This document shows positions 10,091 through 19,749 of a DNA stretch of 28,697 nt, piece after piece; within the stretch, counting starts at the first letter, position 1; each line of letters starts with the position of its first letter. The position numbers and the translations under genes were made by a program. The DNA comes from Ophiothrix spiculata (lineage: Eukaryota > Echinodermata > Ophiuroidea > Amphilepidida > Ophiotrichidae). Under the pieces are notes generated by a model. The model was given only the letters and a program-made list of their open reading frames with translations. It was not told the origin of the DNA and did not search any database. Where the stretch lies: assembly GCA_000969725.1 (NCBI GenBank), contig JXSR01S065501.1; one strand, given 5' to 3'.

Positions 10091-10276
10091 TATTAATAAT
10101 AATAATAATAATAATGGGATTTTTATAGCGCCTTTTACTATGTATGCAAAGCGCTGTTGCCAATTATTATTACGCTGCCATCAGGAAACCGTCACAATCA
10201 TTTCGCTTCAACTAGGCTGGCTGCATGGCCGATGCGCACACCCTATCTGCACTTAGATTGTAATGTACCCCATAAC
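10091..10276 (-). mobile_element. SINE-like / LINE-tail insertion, left arm only
   Basis: Read on the minus strand, this 186-bp insert ends in CAGCGCTTTGCATAC, then GGCGCTATAAAAATCCCATT and an (ATT)n tail. That is the familiar 3' tail type of SINEs and CR1/L2-like LINEs in marine invertebrates. GATAA at 10086-10090 and 10277-10281 forms a plausible target duplication. Both right-arm counterparts (near 24105-24120 and 25073-25085) lack the insert, giving an empty site. It is 5'-truncated and no tRNA promoter boxes were seen. Confidence 0.6.
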
Positions 10277-10551
10277 GATAAAGAATGTATAAAAGACCAA
10301 AATACAGATAAAACATTGAAAATCGGATAAACCATTTCAAAATGGTGGCCGAAAAACAATTTTTTATGTCGCGTCAACAATTTCCCCGCCAAAATTTCAA
10401 AAAACCGTTTTCCCGAAAAAATGTTAGCATAAAAGTCAAATTACATTGCCAAAATAAAATCAGAAAAAGGTTTTCGGTTTCGATTTTATGGGCAAAACAA
10501 ATTTGAACAGTGCCCTCGAAAAATCACTTTATGCTAATAAGCACGAAAACG

Positions 10552-11221
10552 ACTGCACGGAAAACGTTAATTAGTCAAAAAAACATTTCTTAGTTGACTA
10601 ATTTTAGTCAAGCAGGGTGATTTTTTCATAATTCATGATAAATACTGTAATTGTTTTTGAAATGTTGAAAAACAATTTTTGGTGTTTAAAAAAATAGTTT
10701 CCATCTCTAAATGTTCATTTTGTAATCAGTTAATCATTAGTTTATTGATAAATGATAAATTACATGACTAATTAGTGAATATTAAATGCGTCTTTAATAA
10801 GTCATTGACTAACTGAATGACGCTGGACTAACTGTATTTACTCAAACTGACTAATATAATTCATGATTTGTCATCGCAACGGACTAATTGATGGTAAATA
10901 TCTATCAGAAATTAGTAATTTATTTCATCATTTAGTTAGTCCTGCGTCATTTAGTTAGTCAATTGACTAATTAAAGACGCATTTGATATTTTCTAATTAG
11001 TCATGTAATTGATCATTTATCAATTAACTAATAATTACCAAATTACAAATTGAATATTTAGAGATGGAAACTATTTTTTAAACATCAAAAATTGTTTTTT
11101 CAACATTTCAAAGACATTTACTGCATTTTTTCATGAATTATGAAAAAATCAATCTGCATGACTAATTTTTATTCAGTCAAATAAGACATGTTTTTTGACT
11201 AATTTACGTTTTCAGTGTGGA
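10552..11221. mobile_element. Foldback palindrome rich in TTAGTCA motifs (left arm copy)
   Basis: Arms of about 285 bp (10552-10840 and 10935-11221) are reverse complements with scattered mismatches around a centre of about 95 bp. The outer edges read CACGGAAAACG and CGTTTTCAGTG, consistent with terminal inverted repeats of a DNA element. The motif (A)TTAGTCA or its complement TGACTAAT occurs more than ten times and the centre repeats it. The element has no coding capacity. The right arm has a full copy (about 24226-24800) plus an extra half copy (23712-23845). It is best read as a non-autonomous foldback or MITE family; the transposase family cannot be assigned. Confidence 0.75.
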
Positions 11222-11286
11222 TCGATTTGATGTTTTATGTGTTAATGACTGAAAACGGTATTGCTTCGATTAAAATATTTCACTAA

Positions 11287-11448
11287 CATATGTGTACCGC
11301 CGCGGCAAAAGGATCCAGTTGTCGACTCCTAAATGTTGCTCATTGTAGCATATCTGATGTATACAAATACCATACATTAGATATGCTACAAGGAGCAACA
11401 TGTACGAGCCGACAACTGGACCCTTTTGCCGCAGCGGTACACATATAT
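11287..11448. repeat. 162-nt hairpin, left arm only
   Basis: Arms 11287-11362 and 11372-11448 are about 88% complementary around a 9-nt loop (ACAAATACC). The outer edges read CATATGTGTACCGC and GCGGTACACATAT. It lies in a stretch (about 11222-11806) absent from the right arm. It is most likely a small MITE-like foldback. It is longer than a normal animal pre-miRNA, so a microRNA is unlikely. The open frames crossing it on both strands are a consequence of the fold. Confidence 0.75.
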
Positions 11449-13794
11449 GGAGTCCATAAATTTCTATCAAGGTTTTAAACATGAACGGGGGAAAAAGAGA
11501 TCGAAACGTTTTCAAATATTTCATTTTTATCATCTAAAGATAATCTGCAGAATATGTTTGTTTTTACTTGCTGCAAGTGAATGCTCTGATATTATTTCAA
11601 AGATATTATCTTTGCGATGTTTTATACTAAAAAATCAAGAAGTCGCCTCGATGAATCAGATCTATCATTTGAGTTAATTTTAGTCTTTATCATGGCCGTG
11701 TTTGCAAAAAATCACAATGACAGAAAATGCAAAATAATCAAAAATGTAGTAGCATTCTTCTTAGTCTACAAAATTGTTTGGTTGTCCTCCACAACTTCCA
11801 CAGGTGGAGCGGAAAAAACATTTTTAGATTTGTTTGTTTTGTACTGAACAAAGTATAAGTTGTAGATATGTTAATTGGGATGTTTAACTTTACTTTGTTC
11901 ATGTTTTAAACCTGATAAGAAGAGTCAAAACTGTTTCTACTACATTTAATTTAATTTACACTTAATTTCAAAGCAAAAATTTATCAAAATAGAATTAGGA
12001 GCGAGTGGTCGAAGGCATCCTTTATACCAAAAAAAAATGGTGTCCGACAAAATTGTTGAAAGACGGTAAACTTATATTTCAATTTGTCATTTCTGAGCTT
12101 TCAAATATGCCATTGAGAAGTCAAGATCCAGGACAATTCGCAGAATATCTCGGGATAGTAATTACCCGCAAGTCAAGTTTAGATGATTTGTTTATGGAGC
12201 CCGTCTTCATTCGCGACTTTCCACCCATTGCACCCATCATGTACAAAGTAAGTACTGCTATGTAAAAGATGATATACTGGTGGTTCATATAATTCTCTCT
12301 TTCCAAAACGCTACTTAAGGATTCAGAATACGCAAAAGAAACAACCCTGTTTGAGTTAGAAGTTTAGAATGAAAATATTATTTCAAGATTTTCCTGAATT
12401 CATTAATCGACGAAAAAGTTGCAAAGCAGGTTCAAATACGGCTTAGGCAACTTGATATCAATATGTATTATAGTAATAAATTTCATAATTTCATACAAAC
12501 CCCATGATGCACACATGGAAATATATAATTATAATGCACACAATCATTACCTGGTGACTTCAAAATTAAATCAATACTGTGCTGCCGTATAATTTGTAAT
12601 TTTCATACAGATATACAGGTGCTGAAGAAAGCAAATCTAAAATCAATTCTATCCTGAAGCGAGATATTGAATTTTGATATTTTAAGTCTAGTTTATTTAC
12701 CTTGGTGGCCTAGGCCGTCTCCATGTACAAAATTCTTTCTTGTCTCATAACCAGGGCCCATAACAAGGATTTAAAATAATAAAACTTCAATCAATTAATG
12801 TTTATTATCATTGAAGAGAGTTATAATTAAAAGCAATATAGGTTTCTTTTTGATTATATGATTGCTTGAAAAAATACCAATTGCGCGACGCAATGTTAAC
12901 ATCAACATGTTAATTATGCAGAAATGCACATGGAAAAAATTCAGCTTGAAGTTGTCCAATTTTTTAAGTAAATGAGTGTAATGTTAATGGAAATATGTTG
13001 CTAAGAAAAAGGTATGGGTGAATTTTATATCATAATTATGTAACCTAATTACGCTGAGATGGGTTAACAATCCGTCTTTCAAAGCCTAGCTGAATTGATC
13101 AAACTTGTCAGTGCTCCTTTGAAAAATATGTCACTCTTATGAACCCGTTTCCTTGTTTTCGGGGATTAATATAAGAGAACAATTAATTTAACCGTTTAGT
13201 TTTATCTACCTGAACTTTTCAAAATGGTTCAGTGAAGTGTTATTTTACACTGTCAAAAATCTTATTATGTTTCCTATTAAGATTTGAGAGTTTGAACACG
13301 TGTTTTAAAATAAACACACTGCACGCTGTCTTTAAATTACAAACATAAATTCAACCGGTACATTATTCGTAGAGGTTTCGGCAGAGTTGACTTTCACATA
13401 ATTGTTTAAAAATATGGTAGTAGAATTACTGTGGTCACGATTTAATACAAGAATGTTGATTCAAGTCAAGTTGATAATGTTTCAAAAACGGATTGTACAT
13501 TAATTGCTTAAGGATAGTTGCAAAGATAACAACATAATCCATTGCGGTGATTGAATAACGCCAGTGCTTTGTTAATCAATCATATACTGGTATACAGTAA
13601 TACAATAGTAGAGATGCCTTAAAGAGCTTATGGCTCAAACCATGTTTCTATTAATTGCTATCGACATAAACCATATGTTATTAAAACATTGTCTTTTTCC
13701 ACCCAAACGATTTAACCATATATATTTTTAAATGCTCTAATGTATCGGGTTTTCAAGGGGACTTTTTTGAAGAGGTTGTTTTTATTATGTTTAA

Positions 13795-13957
13795 TACTTG
13801 TTCCTACTGATTGGGCCCTCACACCAATGGGTCATAAACAGTAGTGATACTAGTAGGTGTGTTTTCAACAACAATATGGAACTGATGATGTGCCCATGTA
13901 TTCAACTAAATGAATTATTTCATGTAAACTCACAACAACTTTATCGAACAAAGTTTC
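13795..13957. other. Junction between left arm and LINE
   Basis: This is unique sequence between the end of the giant arm and the first LINE codons. A frame from 13798 to 14034 overlaps the LINE in a different phase and has no recognisable domain. The expected start of the LINE (5' UTR and complete PHD finger) is not visible. Confidence 0.5.
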
Positions 13958-15160
13958 TTGCCACCAGGATTCCGTATTATGGCAATGCTACCTCGACCAG
14001 CACAGAAAACTGCTTGGTCCTGTCCAGAATGTAGATCAGAGACAAATTCCACAATAAGAACTTTGAGTCAAGCTATGTCTTCCCTTCAACAACTTGTATC
14101 GGAGCTAAAGACAAATCAGGATAAACTCCAAACAAGACAGAATGAACTTCAGGATGAAAACCTTGAACTTACTAAACAAATCACTGATATGAAATCGGAA
14201 CTTTCAAACATATCAAAGAAACCTGTTGAAAAACCAAACTCTCCTAAGAAATGTCTTATAATTGGAGATTCCATGCCAAGGGAAGTCTCCGCTGATCCTA
14301 CCACCGCCACTGTTAAATCGGTGAGCGGTGCAACCGTAGAAAGAACTTTGAACGAGATAACACATTTAGCTGAGGGACTTTCAACATACAATGATATCAT
14401 CGTCCATGCTGGGACAAACGATATCTCACAAGATAAAGATATCAAACAAGTCACAGAGCAAATGGAAGCAATTGTAACAACGATCATGGTTAAGGCACCA
14501 ACAGCGACTGCACACATATCAGCGGTTTGTCCTCGGGTCACAAAAACTGAAAAAGTGGAAACGTTCAATCAAAGTTTCAAAGAACTCGCGACAAGACTAT
14601 CATGCGGATATATTGACATCGGACCAACACTTGTATATCAAGACGGGTCCATAGACTCTAATCAATTCGCTGATGACATACATCTTAATAAAAACAGTAC
14701 GCGGAAACTAATGAATGCCTTTTCAGCCGCTGTTCCATCCATTCAACCTAAAGAACTCTGGAGCGATGTGGTTAGAAAGAAACAGCACGTTAAAACCAAA
14801 ACTGATGATGATAAACATTCAAATGAGAGTAAAACTAATACGCGCTCATCTGACAACTCGCGCAAATGGAACTCTCAGAAACCAGCACGGCGTATTTATG
14901 GTAACACGTATCAACAACAGTACAAAAAGTCACGTTTTGTAAGCAACAGAACTGACCGACACAGTAATTATCACGATTATCGTCACGCCACGCACAATGA
15001 ATCGTCACATCACCAATCATATTCCGGGTGTTGGAAATGCGGGCTTTTTAATCACAATGCTGAGACGTGTTACTATGAAACGAAACTTCAGTGTCGCGAA
15101 TGCAATCAGTACGGCCACAAAGCAAAATACTGCTATCTGAGCTCGGCTCACTCATACTGA
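13958..15160 (+). CDS. LINE ORF1: coiled coil, SGNH/GDSL esterase, two CCHC zinc knuckles
   Basis: ORF1 proteins of this type bind the element RNA and assist retrotransposition; the esterase domain is known from CR1/L2-type ORF1 proteins. The frame opens after a TAA at 13925; its nominal first codon is TTG (13958) and the first ATG is 13979. Residue numbers count from 13958. Residues 1-27 end in WSCPECRS, the tail of a PHD-like finger whose start is missing. Residues 35-86 are a heptad-like coiled coil. The esterase shows G103-D104-S105 (block I nucleophile), GTND at 152-155 and a D239/D240-x-H242 block (DDIHLN). A basic, Asn/Ser/His-rich linker leads to two CX2CX4HX4C knuckles at C358-C371 and C379-C392. 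TGA ends the frame, but the same frame stays open beyond it. Probably a 5'-truncated ORF1; the domain call is firm. Confidence 0.88.
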   Translation: MPPGFRIMAMLPRPAQKTAWSCPECRSETNSTIRTLSQAMSSLQQLVSELKTNQDKLQTRQNELQDENLELTKQITDMKSELSNISKKPVEKPNSPKKCLIIGDSMPREVSADPTTATVKSVSGATVERTLNEITHLAEGLSTYNDIIVHAGTNDISQDKDIKQVTEQMEAIVTTIMVKAPTATAHISAVCPRVTKTEKVETFNQSFKELATRLSCGYIDIGPTLVYQDGSIDSNQFADDIHLNKNSTRKLMNAFSAAVPSIQPKELWSDVVRKKQHVKTKTDDDKHSNESKTNTRSSDNSRKWNSQKPARRIYGNTYQQQYKKSRFVSNRTDRHSNYHDYRHATHNESSHHQSYSGCWKCGLFNHNAETCYYETKLQCRECNQYGHKAKYCYLSSAHSY

Positions 15161-15459
15161 GAATCTGGCCACGCACAGTGCGCCGATGAACATTTTGACT
15201 ATGAACAATTTGTAAATAATTTTGATAAAAACTCATATATTGATCAAAGTATGAATGATTCTACTGATTGTTATAACAAGAAAGAGCATAATAATGATCC
15301 TATTTTACCCAATAATGAAAGTGTGTACTTATATGACAATGTTCCCGTAAATGTTACTAAAAATATTTGCAATGTATCAAATGTCAATACAAATTCAATT
15401 AACTCTCAGCTGTGTGATGCAGATAATTATGTTTATTTGAAAGATGGTTTAATTCCTGA
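15161..15459 (+). pseudogene. Open continuation of ORF1 frame up to the gap
   Basis: Directly after the ORF1 TGA the same reading frame is open for about 99 codons to the N gap. It starts ESGHAQCADEHFDYEQF and includes NNESVYLYDNVPVNV. The composition is Asn/Asp-rich and polar, consistent with an ORF2 N-terminus or an ORF1 tail. The first methionine is at 15251. It could be the beginning of ORF2, reached by readthrough or reinitiation, or the TGA may be a mutation within one longer protein. No domain is recognisable. Confidence 0.45.
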
Positions 15460-15654
15460 NNNNNNNNNNNNNNNNNNNNNNNNNNNNNNNNNNNNNNNNN
15501 NNNNNNNNNNNNNNNNNNNNNNNNNNNNNNNNNNNNNNNNNNNNNNNNNNNNNNNNNNNNNNNNNNNNNNNNNNNNNNNNNNNNNNNNNNNNNNNNNNNN
15601 NNNNNNNNNNNNNNNNNNNNNNNNNNNNNNNNNNNNNNNNNNNNNNNNNNNNNN
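15460..15654. other. Assembly gap (195 N)
   Basis: All bases are N. It lies inside the LINE, between the presumed ORF2 N-terminus and the endonuclease domain. Its true length is unknown, so the phase across it cannot be judged. Reading frames shown through it are meaningless. Confidence 0.99.
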
Positions 15655-16118
15655 GAGATGGAGGTGGAGTTGCTTTGTACATAAATGAAAACTTTTCTTA
15701 TAAAAGGCGTGATGATCTCTGTGACAAAGATGTAGAATGTATTTGGGCTGAGATAACTCCACCTCATAGGGCTTCAATTTTAATATGTGCAATATACAAT
15801 CCTAATGGTAAACATGTTGAATTTTCTAATAAGTTAAATGTCATGTTATCAAATGCTTCTGTAAATGAAAAAGAACTTGTCGTGTTAGGTGATTTAAATT
15901 GCGACTATACTCCAGGTATTAGTACCAAAGAAGTTCGTGATTTAAAATTTGTCACTGAAATGCACCAGCTACAACAAATGATAAATATACCAACTAGAGT
16001 TACTTCACATAGCAAGACGATCATGGTAAGACGAGATTTTCTTTATCGGAAAGCTTTGCGTAGCAACAATAATCATGACTGGGATAATTATAAAACATCT
16101 CGCAACAAGGTATTATAG
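15655..16118 (+). pseudogene. LINE ORF2 endonuclease fragment with internal deletion
   Basis: The frame reads DGGGVALYINENFSYKRRDD, then ECIWAEI, ICAIYNPNG, LVVLGDLNCDYTPG and MINIPTRVTSHSKT. These are the middle and end blocks of the apurinic-like (exonuclease-endonuclease-phosphatase) domain of CR1/L2-type ORF2; the GDLNCD block carries the catalytic Asp/Asn pair. The N-terminal blocks fall in or before the gap. After HSKTIM the expected IDHI...SDH catalytic end is missing. The protein jumps to RRDFLYRKALRSNNNHDWDN and YKTSRNKV, which resembles the linker between endonuclease and polymerase. A stop follows at 16116-16118. The missing His-containing end makes the nuclease inactive, and no reverse transcriptase is present. 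Confidence 0.82.
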
Positions 16119-16573
16119 CCTATACTTAACTGTACAACCCGGACAATAAGAACAAGGGACTTACATTCCTGCTACACCGGAATAATACTCAAAATGTGCA
16201 ACTTTCAAATAACGTACAATACAATATTGTACTCTTTTGCTAGGGTTTGCATAGAGTCTGCAACCCTCACAGAACCCTTTTTAACACTGGGTTAGGTTAA
16301 ATGCATAGGCGGAGAACCAGACGGAAAAAACGTTTTTTAAAACATACCACGAGCCTGTTTCAAACAGTAGGAGATATAATCTGAGACCTGTAGTATGGAT
16401 TCAATGTGGTAGTAGTCCGATGTTTGCTGAGCACTAGCTCAAGCATATGTGAAATCCGTCTTTATATCTCAGAAGAATACATTTATCGCTAAATCAACAT
16501 CTGTTTTGGTTAATTCTGTGCTTATGTTTTTTGTGTTTTTTCTCAAAATTACTGACATGTTTTAACAAATTGT
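16119..16573. other. No gene recognised downstream of the LINE
   Basis: No polymerase-like frame, 3' tail microsatellite or target duplication for the LINE could be placed. An ACTCTTTTGCTAGGG phrase and GC-poor filler are all that is seen. Confidence 0.5.
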
Positions 16574-16646
16574 CACTCAAAAGGGTCTAGCATGTTTCAC
16601 TCTAGTCGTAGTACTAAAAATGAAACATGCTAGATCGTCTTGAGTG
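16574..16646. other. 73-nt hairpin, pre-miRNA size
   Basis: Arm 16574-16599 pairs with 16621-16646 over 26 positions with two mismatches and one G-U, around a 21-nt loop. CTAGCATGTTTCA and its complement form a perfect 15-bp stretch next to the loop. The size and pairing fit an animal pre-miRNA, but a short palindromic element remnant is equally possible. There is no expression or conservation evidence. Confidence 0.45.
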
Positions 16647-16740
16647 CCATCTAAGGAACAAATATGTATGTGTGTACTGTTTGAAACTTGTTTTCACTCT
16701 ACTGGTCATTTCTTTCTATCCCAAAATATTTTAACCAGAA

Positions 16741-16763
16741 TAATGATAATAATAATAATAAAA
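16741..16763 (+). repeat. Short (AAT)n microsatellite
   Basis: AATGATAATAATAATAATAA. It could be the eroded tail of a retroposon, but no body was recognised upstream. Confidence 0.7.
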
Positions 16764-17077
16764 ACACTCAGTCTGTTCGTTTGCTCCGTCATCCATTTAA
16801 CAAACTTAAAAAAATATATACTCCATAAGTTGAAGTAACACATAAAATAACTACGAGTTCTACCAATGTATCACCATTTCCTGAAAAAATGCAGGAAAAT
16901 GTTGAAGTTTCTTCCATGAAATTTGAAGGTTGAATTGAATCATCGTTAAAAATATTAAACACAAAAACTCAATCGCAAGTTCCAAAAAAAAACCCGCAAT
17001 TTGAAATTTAAAAATTTCATAACAATGTTGCTGAATTGTTAAAATTAATAAAACAACTTCAGAATTCCAAAGCAGGT
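16764..17077. other. No gene recognised
   Basis: AT-rich anonymous sequence between the microsatellite and the second inverted pair. Confidence 0.5.
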
Positions 17078-17755
17078 TGTGTCAGATTTCAACCAAATTT
17101 AGCTCACAAGCTTTACATATTATAATCTTTCAAATGTCAAAATATACAGATTGCAGATTACTACATTAGGAAATCTCTTAATGCTTGATATTAAACATTT
17201 TCTAAAGAACAATTTTAGAAAGATTAGGCTCTAATTAGTAATTTCCCGACGGGGTTTCCCGCGCTGTAGCATAACACTGAGACTTATTCTTTCATCTCGG
17301 TAATCGGTTAATTTTGGTATAATGTTTGTAAATCAACAGTAGCTTGATGTGTTTTCTTGGTATTCATTATGGAACAATTATATATATATCGTAACAAATG
17401 TAAATTGCAATATACATATTACAATATTTAAGTAATCCTATGACATTTAACACATTAATCTTGGTAAAAAGGCACAGCGGATCAATTCATCCCAAGAGAT
17501 TTGTTTCTTCATGAGCATCATCATAAATGTTTGATATCAAAACAATTAGAAAAATGTTAATCATCCCATATTGCACTAATTACACTTTGTAAGTAACGGG
17601 TTTCAAAGGCAGAGTTTTTATTAATCATGTACATGATGAAACATCCTGATTTAAGGTAACAGGGGGAGAGTTTACATTTTTTTCTTTTCGATAAAAACGT
17701 GACAATAAGTTGATAACTTAAAAAGAGTTCAAAAATGTGACTTTTTAATGTATCA
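17078..17755 (-). repeat. Second inverted pair, right copy
   Basis: This is the reverse complement of 2771-3437 with many substitutions, plus an insertion of about 70 bp near 17165-17230. It lies in the spacer, 14 kb from its partner and outside the giant arms, so it is a separate duplication. A SINE is inserted immediately beyond its end (17769). Confidence 0.75.
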
Positions 17756-17768
17756 ACGTCATTTACAG

Positions 17769-17998
17769 AGGGGAGCGTGGCTGAGCGGTTAGAGCACGGG
17801 TCTCGTAATGCAGAGGTTGCGGGTTCGAGCCCCGGGCCGGGCGGTTTTCGTCTCCTTGTTTCCTTGAGCAAGAAACTTTACTCTACTTGCTCCGTGGTCG
17901 GACAGTCACGTAAAGCCGTGGGTCCCCTGTACGAATAGACTCCTTCATGGGGTATGCATGTTATCATGCAAGTACTTGTATCATTGATTGATTGATTT
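17769..17998 (+). mobile_element. tRNA-derived SINE
   Basis: The head (about 17770-17844) resembles a tRNA gene. The A box TGGCTGAGCGG is at 17778-17788 and the B box GGTTCGAGCCC at 17822-17832, followed by GGGCCGGGCGG. It does not close as a cloverleaf acceptor with a matching 5' end, so it is a SINE head and not a functional tRNA. The body contains CCTTGAGCAAGAAACTTTAC, a conserved phrase of invertebrate SINE central domains. It ends in an (ATTG)n tail at 17983-17997. ATTTAC at 17761-17766 and 17994-17999 is a plausible short target duplication. Pol III transcription would start at the head. Confidence 0.88.
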
Positions 17999-18079
17999 AC
18001 GGTTATTTGTAAACTCATGCTATCAGAACAAATGCTTCAATGCAAAACTGGGCTACAGATCGGGTAGAGAAAAACAGTG

Positions 18080-18846
18080 GAGAGTTTGCGATCATCAAGA
18101 ACGCGAACGTAAACGTGAGTTCTATTGAAATTCAGCCAACCATTACCTGCTTGAACAGTACAGCACACCGTATATTGCAGAATTTCACGTACACTGTTAC
18201 GTGAATACTAATCACTTAATCGATGTCCCCTATTGTTTTAAATAAAAGCTATATCAAAATCAGATAAACACATGCAAGAATAATGTACAGACATACATAT
18301 CCAGCACTTATCGAAGTTTTATTGCGTTTGGTTGTAAAGATTACGGGTTGCAAACTTCGCACTTACACACCCGTAAGTAGGGATTTTCTGATTTTGCATT
18401 GACTTCTATGTCAAAGTTTTAAGTTCTACACATCTGCTTGCGAAAGCCAATCCCCTGAACGTGAACGATCAATAATACGTGAATAGCAGCAACATATGTT
18501 GAAATAACCGTTTGAAGTGGGTCTTTTTACGTGGCTATTCGTTCAATACGTACGTGAGTTCTATTGAAAACTAGCCAACCATTCATAATATCATAAGCTT
18601 GCAAATAATTTCTTTAGCTTAAGAATTTACGCCCTCGATCAGATGATCTATGGATCATGACCAGCTATGACAATTATGAGACGAGGGCGATATCATGAAA
18701 CATTCACAATAGGCAATCGTTGCTAAGAGGGCGACATAATGAAATATACATAGGCAATCATGGTATTGCGCGTTACGATGAACGTGAGTTAAAAATGCTC
18801 ACGTTTGTGTACCCCGTCCCGTGAAACGTGGTAATCGCAAACTCTC
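18080..18846. mobile_element. Probable non-autonomous DNA element with 13-bp terminal repeats
   Basis: GAGAGTTTGCGAT at 18080-18092 is exactly inverted at 18834-18846, 767 bp outer to outer. The interior has eight or so ACGTGA/TCACGT motifs (for example near 18114, 18187, 18196, 18459, 18478, 18551, 18780 and 18800). It also has a direct repeat, 18113-18144 with 18551-18583, built on ACGTGAGTTCTATTGAAA. Repeated sub-terminal motifs are common as transposase-binding sites. There is no coding frame. A target duplication is not clear, which is the main weakness of the call. Confidence 0.5.
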
Positions 18847-19732
18847 TACTATTAATATTATTACGTTGAAATGTAAAGCCACAGTATAATCTATTTGAGC
18901 TGCTTTGGACAATGGAATGATGTATTTGAAAAGGGAATAACTCCACTTTTTGTCGAAATTGAGTTATTGGTATCAATGAGCAGTATAGAATAAAACTCCT
19001 TTTCCCAAAACAGCCTTTCTTCTGATAATTGATTTTTCTGCTATACCTTACTGTGTGAATTTGGCCCCAAAATGACAATTTCTTCCAAAAGGCATTAACT
19101 CAACTGAAATTCAACATTTTTGTTCCAAAAGGGAATAAAATGAAATTGAATAATAAAATATTAATTACAATTCAACGTAATTTTAACCGTTTGTTTGTTT
19201 GTTTTTTGTAACTACCGTATGAACTTACACTTAACCTCCTTCACAATTGAATTAAATGTCAAATGGGCCTGTAATTAAAAAATGATGTTCTTCTCCCATA
19301 TCACTTTTTTGGAGTTATTCCTTTTTGGAAACAATCTCTTCATTTCTAAAAAAAACATCAAGATGATGTATTTACCAGATGTTTTTTCGGACCGAAAATT
19401 TCATTTTTTGGCAAAAATTGCCACTTTCTCAAAAATTAGTTTTAACGGTTCTATATGTCCCATTTTCGTCATTTTTTTACTAATAAATGAAGGAATCGAC
19501 AATTCTAACATGTCCTGTAAGTTTCAAATCTATAATGCAGATATTTTTCAAAATGGCGATTTGAAATTTTCGAGGTGGCAATCATATACCCCTACTTTCG
19601 GACATTGACGGCCTACCATAACCCCTGATTTGGTGGTACCCCCGATTCTTTGTCATCAAAATGACCGCAAATGAAGTAAAAAGAATTACCTAAATACTCA
19701 CTTTGGTGCAATCAGCGATCATCTGTTAGGAA

Positions 19733-19749
19733 GGGGGGGGGGGGGGGGG
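19733..19749 (+). repeat. Run of 17 G
   Basis: A homopolymer of 17 G lies between two copies of TTAGGAAG (19726-19733 and about 19763-19770). Such runs can form G-quadruplexes and are error-prone in sequencing, so the length is uncertain. Confidence 0.9.

Larger units (their letters stand above)
7226..13794 (+). repeat. Giant inverted repeat, left arm (about 6.6 kb)
   Basis: The reverse complement of this interval can be followed through the right arm from 28697 down to 21168. Checkpoints include the outer phrase CTCTTCTTGAGCTTGGTTTG, the hairpin near 7552-7600, the open block at 8091-8384, the GAA microsatellite, the LINE 3' fragment, the TTAGTCA palindrome, the phrase CATCATGTACAAAGTAAG at 12235 and the inner phrase TTTATTATGTTTAA ending at 13794. 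Order and orientation are preserved throughout. In the 8094-8384 block I count about a dozen substitutions and one 3-bp indel in about 250 bp. It could be a segmental inverted duplication or the long arm of an unusual element. No gene in it appears intact. Confidence 0.92.
13958..16118 (+). mobile_element. Internally deleted CR1/L2-like non-LTR retrotransposon
   Basis: The order is ORF1 with esterase and zinc knuckles, a short in-frame continuation, an assembly gap, an endonuclease-domain fragment, then a direct jump to the linker that normally follows the endonuclease, then a stop. No reverse transcriptase motifs follow. The 5' end is truncated inside ORF1's N-terminal zinc finger. The element sits in the spacer between the giant arms and has no copy in them. 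It is non-autonomous as assembled. Confidence 0.8.

Noticed and set aside
12005-12265. 86-residue plus-strand frame followed by AAAGTAAGT, looking like an exon with a splice donor
   Set aside because: The right-arm counterpart (near 23360-23530) has a 2-bp loss that shifts the frame, and most substitutions between the arms change amino acids. No acceptor or neighbouring exon was recognised. The opposite-strand frame (12121-12306) is equally unsupported.
13798-14034. 78-residue frame overlapping the LINE start
   Set aside because: It is in a different phase from ORF1 and has no domain. A weak resemblance around CIQL to the frame at 6009-6332 is too short to mean homology.
14149-14568. 139-residue minus-strand frame inside LINE ORF1
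   Set aside because: It is antisense to a well-supported esterase-domain protein and is a shadow frame.
15251-15792. Several frames running through the N gap
   Set aside because: Stops cannot be seen in N; only the parts outside the gap are evidence.
17770-17844. Functional tRNA gene
   Set aside because: The A and B boxes are good, but the 5' and 3' ends do not form an acceptor stem, and the sequence continues into a SINE body with a tail of ATTG repeats.
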